DNA of 64,000 bases. Source: JAUWCL01 sp964599375 (GTDB lineage Bacteria; Krumholzibacteriota; Krumholzibacteriia; Krumholzibacteriales; Krumholzibacteriaceae). Shown in pieces: positions 9,265 to 17,151 of this stretch (within the stretch, counting starts at the first letter, position 1; every line of letters starts with the position of its first letter). The notes beneath the pieces are model-generated. The model ran no database searches, had not been told where the DNA came from, and was given only the letters and a program-made list of their open reading frames with translations. The DNA lies in the NCBI GenBank assembly GCA_964599375.1, contig CAZREW010000003.1, forward strand, positions 210,538 through 274,537, written 5' to 3'. The position numbers and the translations under genes are program-made.

Positions 9265-11424
9265 TTGAAGACCGAACTGAATCCACAGCAGACTCAGGCC
9301 GTCGAGACGACGGATGGTCACGTCCTCGTTCTGGCAGGAGCGGGCAGCGGCAAGACCAGGGTCCTGACAGAGAGGATCGCATTCCTGATCAGGGAAAAGA
9401 AGGTCTCTCCCGACAGGATCCTCGCCTTCACTTTCACGAACAAGGCAGCGGGGGAGATGCGCTCGCGCATAGCCAGGGCCGTAGGCGAAAGGGGGGCGCC
9501 CTCCTGGATCGGGACATTCCACGCGACGGGGCTGAGGATACTGAGGCGCGAAGCGAAGCATATAGGGTTTAAAAACAACTTTGCAATATACGACGAAGTC
9601 GACGTGACGAGCCTGATCAAGAACATAATGAAGAAAAAGGGCTGGAAGCTAGATGAGTATCCTCCCGCCGCGATCAGAAGCCGGATATCGAGATGGAAAA
9701 CAGGACTGGTACCCCCCGGCGAGGCCTTCGATAGCGCGGTGGACAGGCTCGAGGAGCTTTATGCAACTGTCTACGGGGAGTACGCGGTCCAGCTGAAGAA
9801 ATGCAACGCGTTCGATTTCGATGACCTTATCGTGCGTGTCGTCGAACTGTTCTCGGCGCATCCGAAGGTCCTTGACAGGTACGCGAGGCAGTTCAAGTAC
9901 GTCCTCGTGGACGAGTTCCAGGATACGAATACGATACAGATGGTGATGATAGACATGCTCGCTTCCATGCACCACAATCTCTTCGTAGTCGGTGACGATG
10001 ACCAAGCGATATACGGGTGGAGGGGAGCCACGATCGAGAACATCCTTCAATTCGACAGGGTCTATTCCGATACGCTCACGGTCAGGCTCGAGGAGAATTA
10101 TCGCTCCACGAGGACGATCCTCGCCGCCTCCAACGCGGTAATAGCTAATAACGCGGGACGAAAAGGAAAGAGCCTGTGGTCCAGAAAAGACCGAGGCGAA
10201 GCGGTGAAGGTCTATCACGCGGCGGACGATCGCGGAGAGGCGGCGGCTGTCAGGGAAGCGATAATCAAGCTGATACGCGCCGGTTACAGCCGCAACGAGA
10301 TCGCGGTACTCTACAGAACGCACGCGCAATCGCGCGCGCTTGAGGCCGCGATGATGAAAGGCGGCCTGCCGTACCAGATAATAGGCGGTGTGCGTTTCTA
10401 TGAAAGAAAAGAGATCAAGGACCTTCTCGCCTATCTCAAGCTGATCAGCAATCCTGACGATGATGTGAGCTTCAGGCGCGTGCTGAACGTCCCGAAACGG
10501 GGAATCGGAGGAGTGACACTTGCCAGACTCGAGGAGGAAGCATCCGGCGAGAGTCTGCACGCGTTCATTAGAAGACCAGGTGCTCTGGATCCGCTCGGGA
10601 CCGCTCAGAGGGCGAGGATCGTCGATTTCTCGAAGATGATGGCTGCGTTCGAGCTGATGTCGGCCGACCAGACTGCTCATGAACTTCTGTCGGCGGTCAT
10701 CGAAAGGACCGGCTACAGGGATTACCTCAAGGAGGACCCCTCGACCACGCAGACAAGGCTGGAGAACGTCGAAGAGCTTCTCAACGAGACGCTGAGGTTC
10801 AGCTCATCGTCGGCGAACCCCGTACTCCCGGTGTTTCTCGAAGAGATAGCACTTCTCAGCGACATCGACGCCCTGAAGGACGAGGAGAAGGTAAGCATGA
10901 TGACCCTCCACAACTCGAAGGGTCTGGAGTTCAGGGCGGTCATGATAACGGGGCTGGAAGAGGGCCTGCTTCCCCACTACTCCGCGTTCGACGATGACAC
11001 CGAGCTTGAGGAGGAGCGGAGGCTGTTCTATGTGGGGATGACCAGGGCGATGGAGGAACTCTACCTCTTCTGCGCAGCGAGCAGGATGCAGTTCGGCAGC
11101 TGGACCGGCAACAGGCCTTCAAGGTTCCTCGACGAGGTCCCCGGGGAGCACACCGAGGTGACGGGCAGCACCGTGCCGAGACGGGCTCCGTCCGGGATGG
11201 CTTCGACGGTTCCCTCGTTCGACTCTTTTATCGGGAGTTCCGAGGTAAGCCGTGAGGATTCGAGGTATCGTGTAGGCGTGACCATATATCATCCGAAGTA
11301 CGGCGAGGGTAAGATAAAGAGCCTCGAGGGCTCGGGGGCGGAACTCAAGGTATCCGTTCAGTTCCCAGGATACGGGACGAAGAAGTTCCTCGCCAGCTAT
11401 GCTCCGTTCACCTTCAGGCGATGA
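9265..11424 (+). CDS. pcrA: UvrD/PcrA-type superfamily 1A DNA helicase
   Basis: A 3'-5' DNA helicase of repair and replication-fork maintenance, 719 residues, usual for the family. Visible motifs are Walker A (AGAGSGKT), motif II (VDEFQDTN), motif III (DDQAIYGWRG), motif IV region (ENYRST), motif V (MTLHNSKGLEF) and motif VI (VGMTRA). The C-terminal 50 residues (VGVTIYHPKYGEGKI...) match the Tudor-like tail of PcrA/UvrD that contacts RNA polymerase. The start is TTG at 9265, with AAGGG about 9 bases upstream. It stands 48 bases after the peptidase-barrel gene on the same strand and may be read through from it. Confidence 0.93.
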   Translation: MKTELNPQQTQAVETTDGHVLVLAGAGSGKTRVLTERIAFLIREKKVSPDRILAFTFTNKAAGEMRSRIARAVGERGAPSWIGTFHATGLRILRREAKHIGFKNNFAIYDEVDVTSLIKNIMKKKGWKLDEYPPAAIRSRISRWKTGLVPPGEAFDSAVDRLEELYATVYGEYAVQLKKCNAFDFDDLIVRVVELFSAHPKVLDRYARQFKYVLVDEFQDTNTIQMVMIDMLASMHHNLFVVGDDDQAIYGWRGATIENILQFDRVYSDTLTVRLEENYRSTRTILAASNAVIANNAGRKGKSLWSRKDRGEAVKVYHAADDRGEAAAVREAIIKLIRAGYSRNEIAVLYRTHAQSRALEAAMMKGGLPYQIIGGVRFYERKEIKDLLAYLKLISNPDDDVSFRRVLNVPKRGIGGVTLARLEEEASGESLHAFIRRPGALDPLGTAQRARIVDFSKMMAAFELMSADQTAHELLSAVIERTGYRDYLKEDPSTTQTRLENVEELLNETLRFSSSSANPVLPVFLEEIALLSDIDALKDEEKVSMMTLHNSKGLEFRAVMITGLEEGLLPHYSAFDDDTELEEERRLFYVGMTRAMEELYLFCAASRMQFGSWTGNRPSRFLDEVPGEHTEVTGSTVPRRAPSGMASTVPSFDSFIGSSEVSREDSRYRVGVTIYHPKYGEGKIKSLEGSGAELKVSVQFPGYGTKKFLASYAPFTFRR

Positions 11425-11456
11425 TCTCCCCGGATGATCTTATCATAATGTGCTGG

Positions 11457-11484
11457 TTGCATCGGTGGCTATCGCTGCTATAAT
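11457..11484 (+). promoter_or_regulatory. Predicted sigma-70 promoter with extended -10
   Basis: TTGCAT (11457-11462), a 16-base spacer and a perfect TATAAT (11479-11484) preceded by TGC, an extended -10. It would give a leader of about 80 bases for the NYN-domain gene. The -35 is poor (three of six), so the call rests on the -10. Confidence 0.6.
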
Positions 11485-11573
11485 GTCGCAGGCGGCATGG
11501 GAGCGCTCGAGCACGGGGGAGACCCCGTTGAAGGCTCCCCGAACGAACAGGCAAACACAATGGAGATGTGATC

Positions 11574-12395
11574 ATGGCGGAAAATACCGCGACCGCGAAC
11601 CTGGCTGTCTTCTGTGATTTCGAGAATATAGCTATCGGCACCCGTGAATCGAATTATGACGAATTCGATATTGGCAAGGTGATCGAGCGACTGCTGCTCA
11701 AAGGCACTATTATCGTCAAGAAGGCTTACTGCGACTGGGAAAAGTATAAGGAATTCAAACAGCCGATGCACGAGGCGGCGTTCGAGCTGATCGAGATCCC
11801 TCATATCCGGATGACCGGGAAGAACTCTGCCGACATCCGTATGGTAGTCGATGCGCTCGATCTCTGCTATACCAAGCCGCATGTCGACACGTTCGTGATC
11901 CTTTCGGGGGATTCCGATTTTTCGCCGCTGGTCAGTAAGCTTCGGGAGAATGACAAGACCGTGATCGGCGTAGGCGTCAAGAACTCGACCTCCAATCTGC
12001 TCGCCGCGAACTGCGATGAATTCATCTTCTATGACGATCTCGTACGCAAGGATAAGAGGCGAGTACGCACCGGCAAACGCGCCTCTGTGGCAAAGACCAA
12101 GGAAAAGCAGAAACCCAGAGCCAGGAAGGAGGATGAGCAGCTGCAGCGTGGACTGGATCTGATCGTGGAGACCGTCGACGCGCTGATAGAAGAACGCGGT
12201 GAAGAGGAGAAGATCTGGGGATCGATGGTCAAGCAGACCCTCAAACGGCGAAAGCCCGGATTCAACGAGTCCTACTACGGGTTCCGGGGATTCAAGCAGA
12301 TGCTCGAGGCTGCGGAGCGCCAGGGATTGATCGAACTCGAGCACGACGAACGCTCAGGCGGCTACATCGTGAAAGCGGTGTACCCGGAAACGTAA
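11574..12395 (+). CDS. NYN-domain (LabA/DUF88-like) putative RNase with C-terminal LOTUS/OST-HTH domain
   Basis: Residues about 8-160 form a NYN/PIN-like nuclease fold with the expected acidic cluster: Asp in CDFENI, Asp in SADIRM and Asp/Asp in SGDSDF. A basic linker (about 162-185) leads to a C-terminal OST-HTH/LOTUS domain (about 190-270; W-G-S-M-V-K start, GFRGFKQML helix, GLIEL). NYN domains are metal-dependent RNases and LOTUS domains bind RNA or helicases in other systems, so an RNA-processing role is likely; the substrate is unknown. The ATG at 11574 is preferred over the GTG at 11568 because GGAG lies 8 bases upstream. It is monocistronic, with its own promoter and a convergent downstream gene. 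Confidence 0.88.
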   Translation: MAENTATANLAVFCDFENIAIGTRESNYDEFDIGKVIERLLLKGTIIVKKAYCDWEKYKEFKQPMHEAAFELIEIPHIRMTGKNSADIRMVVDALDLCYTKPHVDTFVILSGDSDFSPLVSKLRENDKTVIGVGVKNSTSNLLAANCDEFIFYDDLVRKDKRRVRTGKRASVAKTKEKQKPRARKEDEQLQRGLDLIVETVDALIEERGEEEKIWGSMVKQTLKRRKPGFNESYYGFRGFKQMLEAAERQGLIELEHDERSGGYIVKAVYPET

Positions 12396-12442
12396 TTGCT
12401 GGCCCTGCTTTGAGATGTGACGTCCGTGCGAGGGTATTGCGA

Positions 12443-14191
12443 TCAGGGGTTCTCGACAAGGCCGTAATAAACGATGGTACCCAGCGAACCGACGGCGAAT
12501 ATATCGGTGGGGGAAGTGCCCCATACAGCGCGCAGGTGCTCGCCGGTGCCGCAATGGTCGGGGACCCATGAATCCCCGTCGTACCGGATCACGGTGCCAT
12601 ATTCGCCGACAGCTATGACGTCGTCAGCCGCGAAGCCCCAGACACCGTAAAGAGATCTGGTAGTGGGAGTCTCCATCTTTTCCCATTCCGCGCCATCGAA
12701 ATGCAGTACCGTGCCGTACATCCCGACTGCGAATATGTCCCGCGCGGAGCTTCCCCATATGTCCACTAGCTGGACATTGACCCCGCTTCGCATAGGTGTC
12801 CAGGTATCTCCGGCGAGGCGGAATATCCTGCCTCCGCTCCCGACGGTGAAAATATCCCCGGGCGCGGGCCCCCATACACCACGGAGCCAGTCAAGACCTG
12901 GATTCCCGACCATTGTCCATCCGGACCCGTCGAAATGGTATATCCGGCCGTAAATACCGACTCCCCAGATGTCCGTTTCGCTGAATCCCCAGAGGTCGTA
13001 GAGAGCGGTGACCGGTTCGGAGCCGGGATCGTTCCATTCCGAGCCGTCATAGATATATGTCCTGCCTCCTTCGCCCGCCGCAATCATCCAGTCCCCGTAC
13101 CTGCCCCAGAGAGAGTAGAGGTCGTAGTTGGTCACCGGATTCTCCATCCTCCATACCTCGCGGTCGAAATGGAGGATCGTCCCGGTCTGGCCGGCCGCGA
13201 AGACATGCTTTCCAGCGCCGAAGACCGAGTAAAGGTGAGCGAATGTCGTGCGGGATTCGACCAGCCAGTTCCTGCCGTCGTATGTCAGGATCGCGCCGGG
13301 AGACCCGACAGCCCAGGCAGTTCCCCCGCAGGCCCAGACTGATTCGAGGAAGATGGTGTATTCATCATTGACAACGGCCCATTCATGGCCGTTGAAGGAC
13401 AACAGCGTCCCATTGTCCCCTACAGCGAATATCTCGCTGCCGGATACGCCGTGGATATCACGGAGCGGCTGCGAAGTACCGCTGCGCATAATCGTCCAGA
13501 TACCGCTCGAGTAGCGGATGATATAGCCGGCAAGTCCGCAGGCATAGACATCACCCTCAGGATCGGCCCAGACGCCCGTCAGCCATACAGAATACGGGGT
13601 CTGTATCCTTATCCAGGATGTCCCGTTGAAACGCAGGACCATGCCGTTGTTCCCGACCGCGTAGACATCGCTTCCCGATCTCCCCCATACGTCGTTTAAA
13701 TCGACCGATGTCCCGCTTTCCATAGTTTCCCAGCGGGTGCCGTTGTACCTGATTATCTTCCCCGATCTTCCTACGGCAAATACGTCGCTCGAGGAAGCCC
13801 CCCAGACCGACAGTAGCTCGGCGGACACGGGTGTTGAACGTGTCGACCACTTTCCGTCGTATTCGGCGACTGTGCCGTTCTCTCCAACCGCGAACAACCG
13901 GCCCGTGCCGTCGCCCCATACACCGTTGAAGTCGAGCCCGACACCTATCGGCATTGGGAGCCAGCCATCGCCATGTGAATAGAAGGCCATGCCCGCGTCG
14001 CCTACAGCGTACGCGGTGCTGCCGCAATCGACCCATACCGACCGCAGGGTCTTTCCCGAGGCCAGGGTAGTCCATCTGAAGCTGGGGTCGGGAGGGGGTT
14101 CCTCTATGACAGAGGTAACGGGTTCATCCTTTCCGGCGCATGAAGAAAGGACCGACAGGAAGAACAGGACAGCCGCTTTATGCGCTTTCAT
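12443..14191 (-). CDS. Lipoprotein built of 14 tandem beta-propeller repeats
   Basis: An N-terminal signal with lipobox LSSC (Cys18) predicts a lipid anchor. From residue about 48 to the end the protein is a run of about 14 units of 38-41 residues with the pattern L-x-x-V-W-G, DVFAVG, GTIxxYDG, W. Fourteen units would make two seven-bladed propellers. Similar AVG/GTI/YDG repeats occur in secreted proteins of myxobacteria and other groups and are distantly like Ycf48/BNR propellers. No catalytic residues are evident, so it is probably a surface binding scaffold. It starts 31 bases after the LemA-family gene on the same strand; a weak promoter (TTGACT near 14226, A/T-rich -10 near 14200) may also serve it. 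Confidence 0.8.
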   Translation of the reverse strand: MKAHKAAVLFFLSVLSSCAGKDEPVTSVIEEPPPDPSFRWTTLASGKTLRSVWVDCGSTAYAVGDAGMAFYSHGDGWLPMPIGVGLDFNGVWGDGTGRLFAVGENGTVAEYDGKWSTRSTPVSAELLSVWGASSSDVFAVGRSGKIIRYNGTRWETMESGTSVDLNDVWGRSGSDVYAVGNNGMVLRFNGTSWIRIQTPYSVWLTGVWADPEGDVYACGLAGYIIRYSSGIWTIMRSGTSQPLRDIHGVSGSEIFAVGDNGTLLSFNGHEWAVVNDEYTIFLESVWACGGTAWAVGSPGAILTYDGRNWLVESRTTFAHLYSVFGAGKHVFAAGQTGTILHFDREVWRMENPVTNYDLYSLWGRYGDWMIAAGEGGRTYIYDGSEWNDPGSEPVTALYDLWGFSETDIWGVGIYGRIYHFDGSGWTMVGNPGLDWLRGVWGPAPGDIFTVGSGGRIFRLAGDTWTPMRSGVNVQLVDIWGSSARDIFAVGMYGTVLHFDGAEWEKMETPTTRSLYGVWGFAADDVIAVGEYGTVIRYDGDSWVPDHCGTGEHLRAVWGTSPTDIFAVGSLGTIVYYGLVENP

Positions 14192-14222
14192 ACCTGGAAA
14201 ATATATACGGAAGGCGTCAGAG

Positions 14223-14750
14223 TCAACCTGGAAGCCCGAAGTATTCCATCGCGCCCGCTCCTGTGAACCTCGCCACGAGGTTTGCCGGGAAGGTGCTGAT
14301 CGCCGTGTTGTGGATCATCACGGTATCGTTGTAGAACTGCCTGGAGAACCTGATGTCGTCCTCCAGTCTCGTGAGGTCACGCTGAAGTTTCAGGAAAATG
14401 GTGTCGGCCTTGAGATCCGGATAGGCCTCCGCCACGGCGAAGAGCGACTTTACCGCGGACTCGAGGCCTTCTTCAGCCGAGGCCTTCTCGCGGGTCGATC
14501 CTGCCCCAGCCGCGGCCGCCCTCGCGGCCGTCACCTTCTCGAGCGTCTCGCGTTCGTGCAAGGCGTAGCCGCTAACAGTATCGACCAGCCTCGGGATAAG
14601 CTCATGGCGCTTCTTTATCTGGATATCGATCTGCGAGTATGCGTTTACACACCTGTTACGCAGTGTGACGAACCTGTTGTAGGTCAGGATGATCCAGATC
14701 CCGACAGCCGCGGCGAGGGCCAGGGTTATGATGTTGGCCGGGCTCATCAT
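14223..14750 (-). CDS. LemA family membrane protein
   Basis: One N-terminal membrane segment (ITLALAAAVGIWIIL) is followed by the LemA core: NRFVTLRNRCVNAYSQIDIQ, then HELIPRLVDTV, and a long helical region. It ends in the usual form (IST, FPANLVARF, YF). About 175 residues is the family length. The family function is not settled; LemA proteins are short periplasm-facing anchored helical bundles often encoded beside DUF2207 proteins, as here. The start at 14750 (ATG ATG) lies 19 bases after the stop of the DUF2207 gene and is preceded by AGGA; an in-frame start further upstream would lie inside that gene. Confidence 0.9.
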   Translation of the reverse strand: MMSPANIITLALAAAVGIWIILTYNRFVTLRNRCVNAYSQIDIQIKKRHELIPRLVDTVSGYALHERETLEKVTAARAAAAGAGSTREKASAEEGLESAVKSLFAVAEAYPDLKADTIFLKLQRDLTRLEDDIRFSRQFYNDTVMIHNTAISTFPANLVARFTGAGAMEYFGLPG

Positions 14751-14769
14751 ACCGTTTCCTTTCCTTCCG

Positions 14770-16662
14770 TCATCCGGCGCCGCTTCCGCCGCCGCCTCCT
14801 CCTCCGCCACCGCCGCCGCTGAAGCCGCCTCCAGTGGAAGTCGACGTGGTCATCGCCGAGGCTAGGCTTTCGAGGTTGCTGAGCGACGCGGACATAGCGT
14901 CCAGGGACGAGAGCCCCTCACCGATTCCGCCGGGACCGGCCGAGGCGGCATGGATGGGGTAGAACCACGCCGCCATCGGCACGGGCGTATTGTATTCCCT
15001 AGCGACGAGCTTGAGGTTGTCTATGAGCTTGTCTGCAACGCCGAGCGCGACGGCATAGACGAGATAGTGTTCCCAGAGGGGAAGCAATGAAGGGCCGGCG
15101 TCCTTCATCGCCGAGAAGTCGCCCATGAATCTCTTGAACGCCATCCACTTTTCGTATTCGAGTGCCGCCTCCCGCGTCCTTCTGGCAAGCGGTACGGAGA
15201 GCAAGGAACCCAGGATCACGACGAACGGCGCGAACACGAAGAGCACGGGACTCCTCAGCCCAGCGAGAAACAGGACCACGACCAGCAGCCCGCAGGCGAC
15301 GGATGCAGCGATGAATATCTTGCGAGCCCTCTCGCTTTCCGGGTCGTCGATGCTGAAGTATTTCCTCTCGAAATCACTTCTCAGCTCTTTCTTGCGGCCG
15401 TCGATGAAGGCCTTGAACTTTGTCTTTGCGCCGGACTTCTTCCTGGCCCATGCCTCTATGTCATGGCTAGTCACACTGTCGCCATCCCCTGCCTGCGTGA
15501 AGACGGTCCTCAGGACGTCCTCTTCGAATGGGATCAGCGGCCGCTGGCCCTCTGAGGGCCTGTCACTGCCGGCGAGCAGATCCCTGCCCCTTTCAGTGAG
15601 GGTATATTCGAGCCCCTTACTCGTAAAAAGAAGGATCTTTTTTTCAGTCTCCTTGATCTCGATGTACCCGAGCCTTGCGCTCTCGATAAGGGCGGCCGCG
15701 AACGCCTTTCCCATCTCTGTGTCCCGCACGCCGCTCTGCGTCAGGATGGCGGGGAGCAGGCATGGAGGGAGGTCCCTCGGCGGATCCCTCTCGTAGTCAT
15801 GATCGTAGCCGGTGTCGTACTCCTTCCCGAACCTCAAAAAGAACCAGATATAGACGGCGATGAGGGCCAGCACGAGGAATATGCCGGCTGCGAGGGCGTA
15901 TTTCATGATGCGCCGGCTGCTGGTGTATCTCTCGATCCTGCGCTGCTCGGCTTCGCGCCACTGTGCGGTGACGGCCTTCTCGTCATCGAGCAGCGACCCG
16001 TGCGACTGGCCGGAGAGCAGGGGAGCCTGCGGGAACAGGTCGGGATCGAGCAGGACCCTGAGTTCCACGAAAACGTCTCTGCGCACGCCTGAGAGCCTCA
16101 CGCGGGCGCTGCTGAAGTCATCAGCGAAATCGAGGCTGCCTGGAGGGGGCTTTGAGTGAATAAAGACCTTGAACAGGCGTGGGCTGGGTCCGGGAGGGAC
16201 CAGGTCGGCGGTCAATACATCGATATATTCGTGGCTGTCCCCGATGATCTTCCAGTAGAACTGGGCCGCGTCGATGTATCTCTGGACGGCGCCTTTCACT
16301 CGGTATCTTATCAGAAAACGCCTTGTAGTGTTACTTGCCGAATAAAACCACTTCACGCCTTCGTAGGGCCCCTTTCTGTATCTCTCGCTGCGCAGTTGCT
16401 CGCCCGAGTCGGTGTCCCATACGCCCTGGAACTCTACCCCGTACTTTCCGTACTGGCCGCGCGTATCCTTCTCAAGGAAGGCCCATGAGAAGGATCCGTC
16501 GAAATGGAAGGCTCTGGTTTCCTCTATCTCAGCGCTTCCGTCCGGCAGGAACATGATCCTTAGACTTATCGATGGGTGGTCATAGCTCTTGTCTGCTCTT
16601 GCCGCCGGTGCCATAAGCAGGATCAGCAGCGCGGCAAAGGTCGCGTACAGAGGCGATCTCAT
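14770..16662 (-). CDS. DUF2207 family membrane protein with poly-glycine C-terminus
   Basis: Signal peptide (MRSPLYATFAALLILLM..ARA), then a DUF2207 extracytoplasmic domain (SISLRIMFLPDGSAEIEETRAFHFDG and following, about residues 25-240), a membrane segment near 260-280 (ALAAGIFLVLALIAVYIWFF), a cytoplasmic stretch, two more membrane segments near 460-500, and a tail of almost pure glycine after GGGFSG. This order is the family's standard layout. Function is unknown. It forms an operon with the LemA gene 19 bases downstream. The start at 16662 is chosen because GGAGG sits 5 bases upstream and a signal peptide follows at once; a longer in-frame start at 16773 has no such support. Confidence 0.88.
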   Translation of the reverse strand: MRSPLYATFAALLILLMAPAARADKSYDHPSISLRIMFLPDGSAEIEETRAFHFDGSFSWAFLEKDTRGQYGKYGVEFQGVWDTDSGEQLRSERYRKGPYEGVKWFYSASNTTRRFLIRYRVKGAVQRYIDAAQFYWKIIGDSHEYIDVLTADLVPPGPSPRLFKVFIHSKPPPGSLDFADDFSSARVRLSGVRRDVFVELRVLLDPDLFPQAPLLSGQSHGSLLDDEKAVTAQWREAEQRRIERYTSSRRIMKYALAAGIFLVLALIAVYIWFFLRFGKEYDTGYDHDYERDPPRDLPPCLLPAILTQSGVRDTEMGKAFAAALIESARLGYIEIKETEKKILLFTSKGLEYTLTERGRDLLAGSDRPSEGQRPLIPFEEDVLRTVFTQAGDGDSVTSHDIEAWARKKSGAKTKFKAFIDGRKKELRSDFERKYFSIDDPESERARKIFIAASVACGLLVVVLFLAGLRSPVLFVFAPFVVILGSLLSVPLARRTREAALEYEKWMAFKRFMGDFSAMKDAGPSLLPLWEHYLVYAVALGVADKLIDNLKLVAREYNTPVPMAAWFYPIHAASAGPGGIGEGLSSLDAMSASLSNLESLASAMTTSTSTGGGFSGGGGGGGGGGGSGAG

Positions 16663-16693
16663 CCTGACCTCCATGTCAAGTGTCCCGGCGGCA

Positions 16694-16722
16694 ATGTTAT
16701 GACAGCCGCTCGATACGGTCAA
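16694..16722 (-). promoter_or_regulatory. Predicted sigma-70 promoter for the DUF2207-LemA operon
   Basis: On the minus strand: TTGACC (16722-16717), a 17-base spacer, TAACAT (16699-16694). Transcription would start near 16687, about 25 bases before the ATG at 16662. Confidence 0.65.
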
Positions 16723-16786
16723 TCCAAAGATGGCGCATATAGCCAATACACCGACGCAGGCGTGGATATTCAAGCCACGAATCGCT

Positions 16787-16816
16787 TTGACAGCCCGGCT
16801 CCGCTGCGGTTAGTCT
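16787..16816 (+). promoter_or_regulatory. Possible sigma-70 promoter for gatCAB
   Basis: A perfect -35 TTGACA (16787-16792) with a weak TAGTCT at 18-base spacing, about 27 bases before the proposed gatC start. The -10 matches only three of six positions. Confidence 0.35.
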
Positions 16817-16842
16817 CTGTCGAGAAGGAAAGAGAGGTTCGC

Positions 16843-17151
16843 TTGAAGCTGACGGACATGGAATTCGGTGATCTCGAAGCCTTGGCCAGGATCGATCTTG
16901 GTCCCGAGGAACGCGACCGGCTCAGGCTGCAGCTGGGCAGGATCCTTGGATTCGTGAGAAAACTGCAGGAGGTCGACGCCGGGGAGCAGGAAGAGACCGG
17001 ACCGGCCTTAACAGGCCGGCTGATCACCGCCTCAGATGAACCGGGGGAATGCCTCGAAAGGGAAGAGGTCCTGGGGCAGGCCCCCGACCGTGAGGATGGA
17101 TTCTTCAGGGTCCCTCCGGTGATCGACCGTGAAGGCGGTGCAGGGTCATGA
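16843..17151 (+). CDS. gatC: Asp-tRNA(Asn)/Glu-tRNA(Gln) amidotransferase subunit C
   Basis: The small structural subunit of the GatCAB amidotransferase, which converts misacylated Asp-tRNA(Asn) and Glu-tRNA(Gln). It shows the family signature: a start like LKLTDMEF, LEALARIDLGPEE, then LGFVRKLQEVD, and a C-terminal half ending near FFRVPPVIDREG. The TTG at 16843 has GAGAGG five bases upstream and gives a normal 102-residue GatC; the ATG at 16858 would remove part of the first helix. Its stop overlaps the gatA start (ATGA), so the genes are translationally coupled. Confidence 0.9.
   Translation: MKLTDMEFGDLEALARIDLGPEERDRLRLQLGRILGFVRKLQEVDAGEQEETGPALTGRLITASDEPGECLEREEVLGQAPDREDGFFRVPPVIDREGGAGS

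Noticed and set aside
14773..14832. Short GC-rich repeat that looks like a microsatellite
   Set aside because: It encodes the poly-glycine tail that is normal for DUF2207 proteins.
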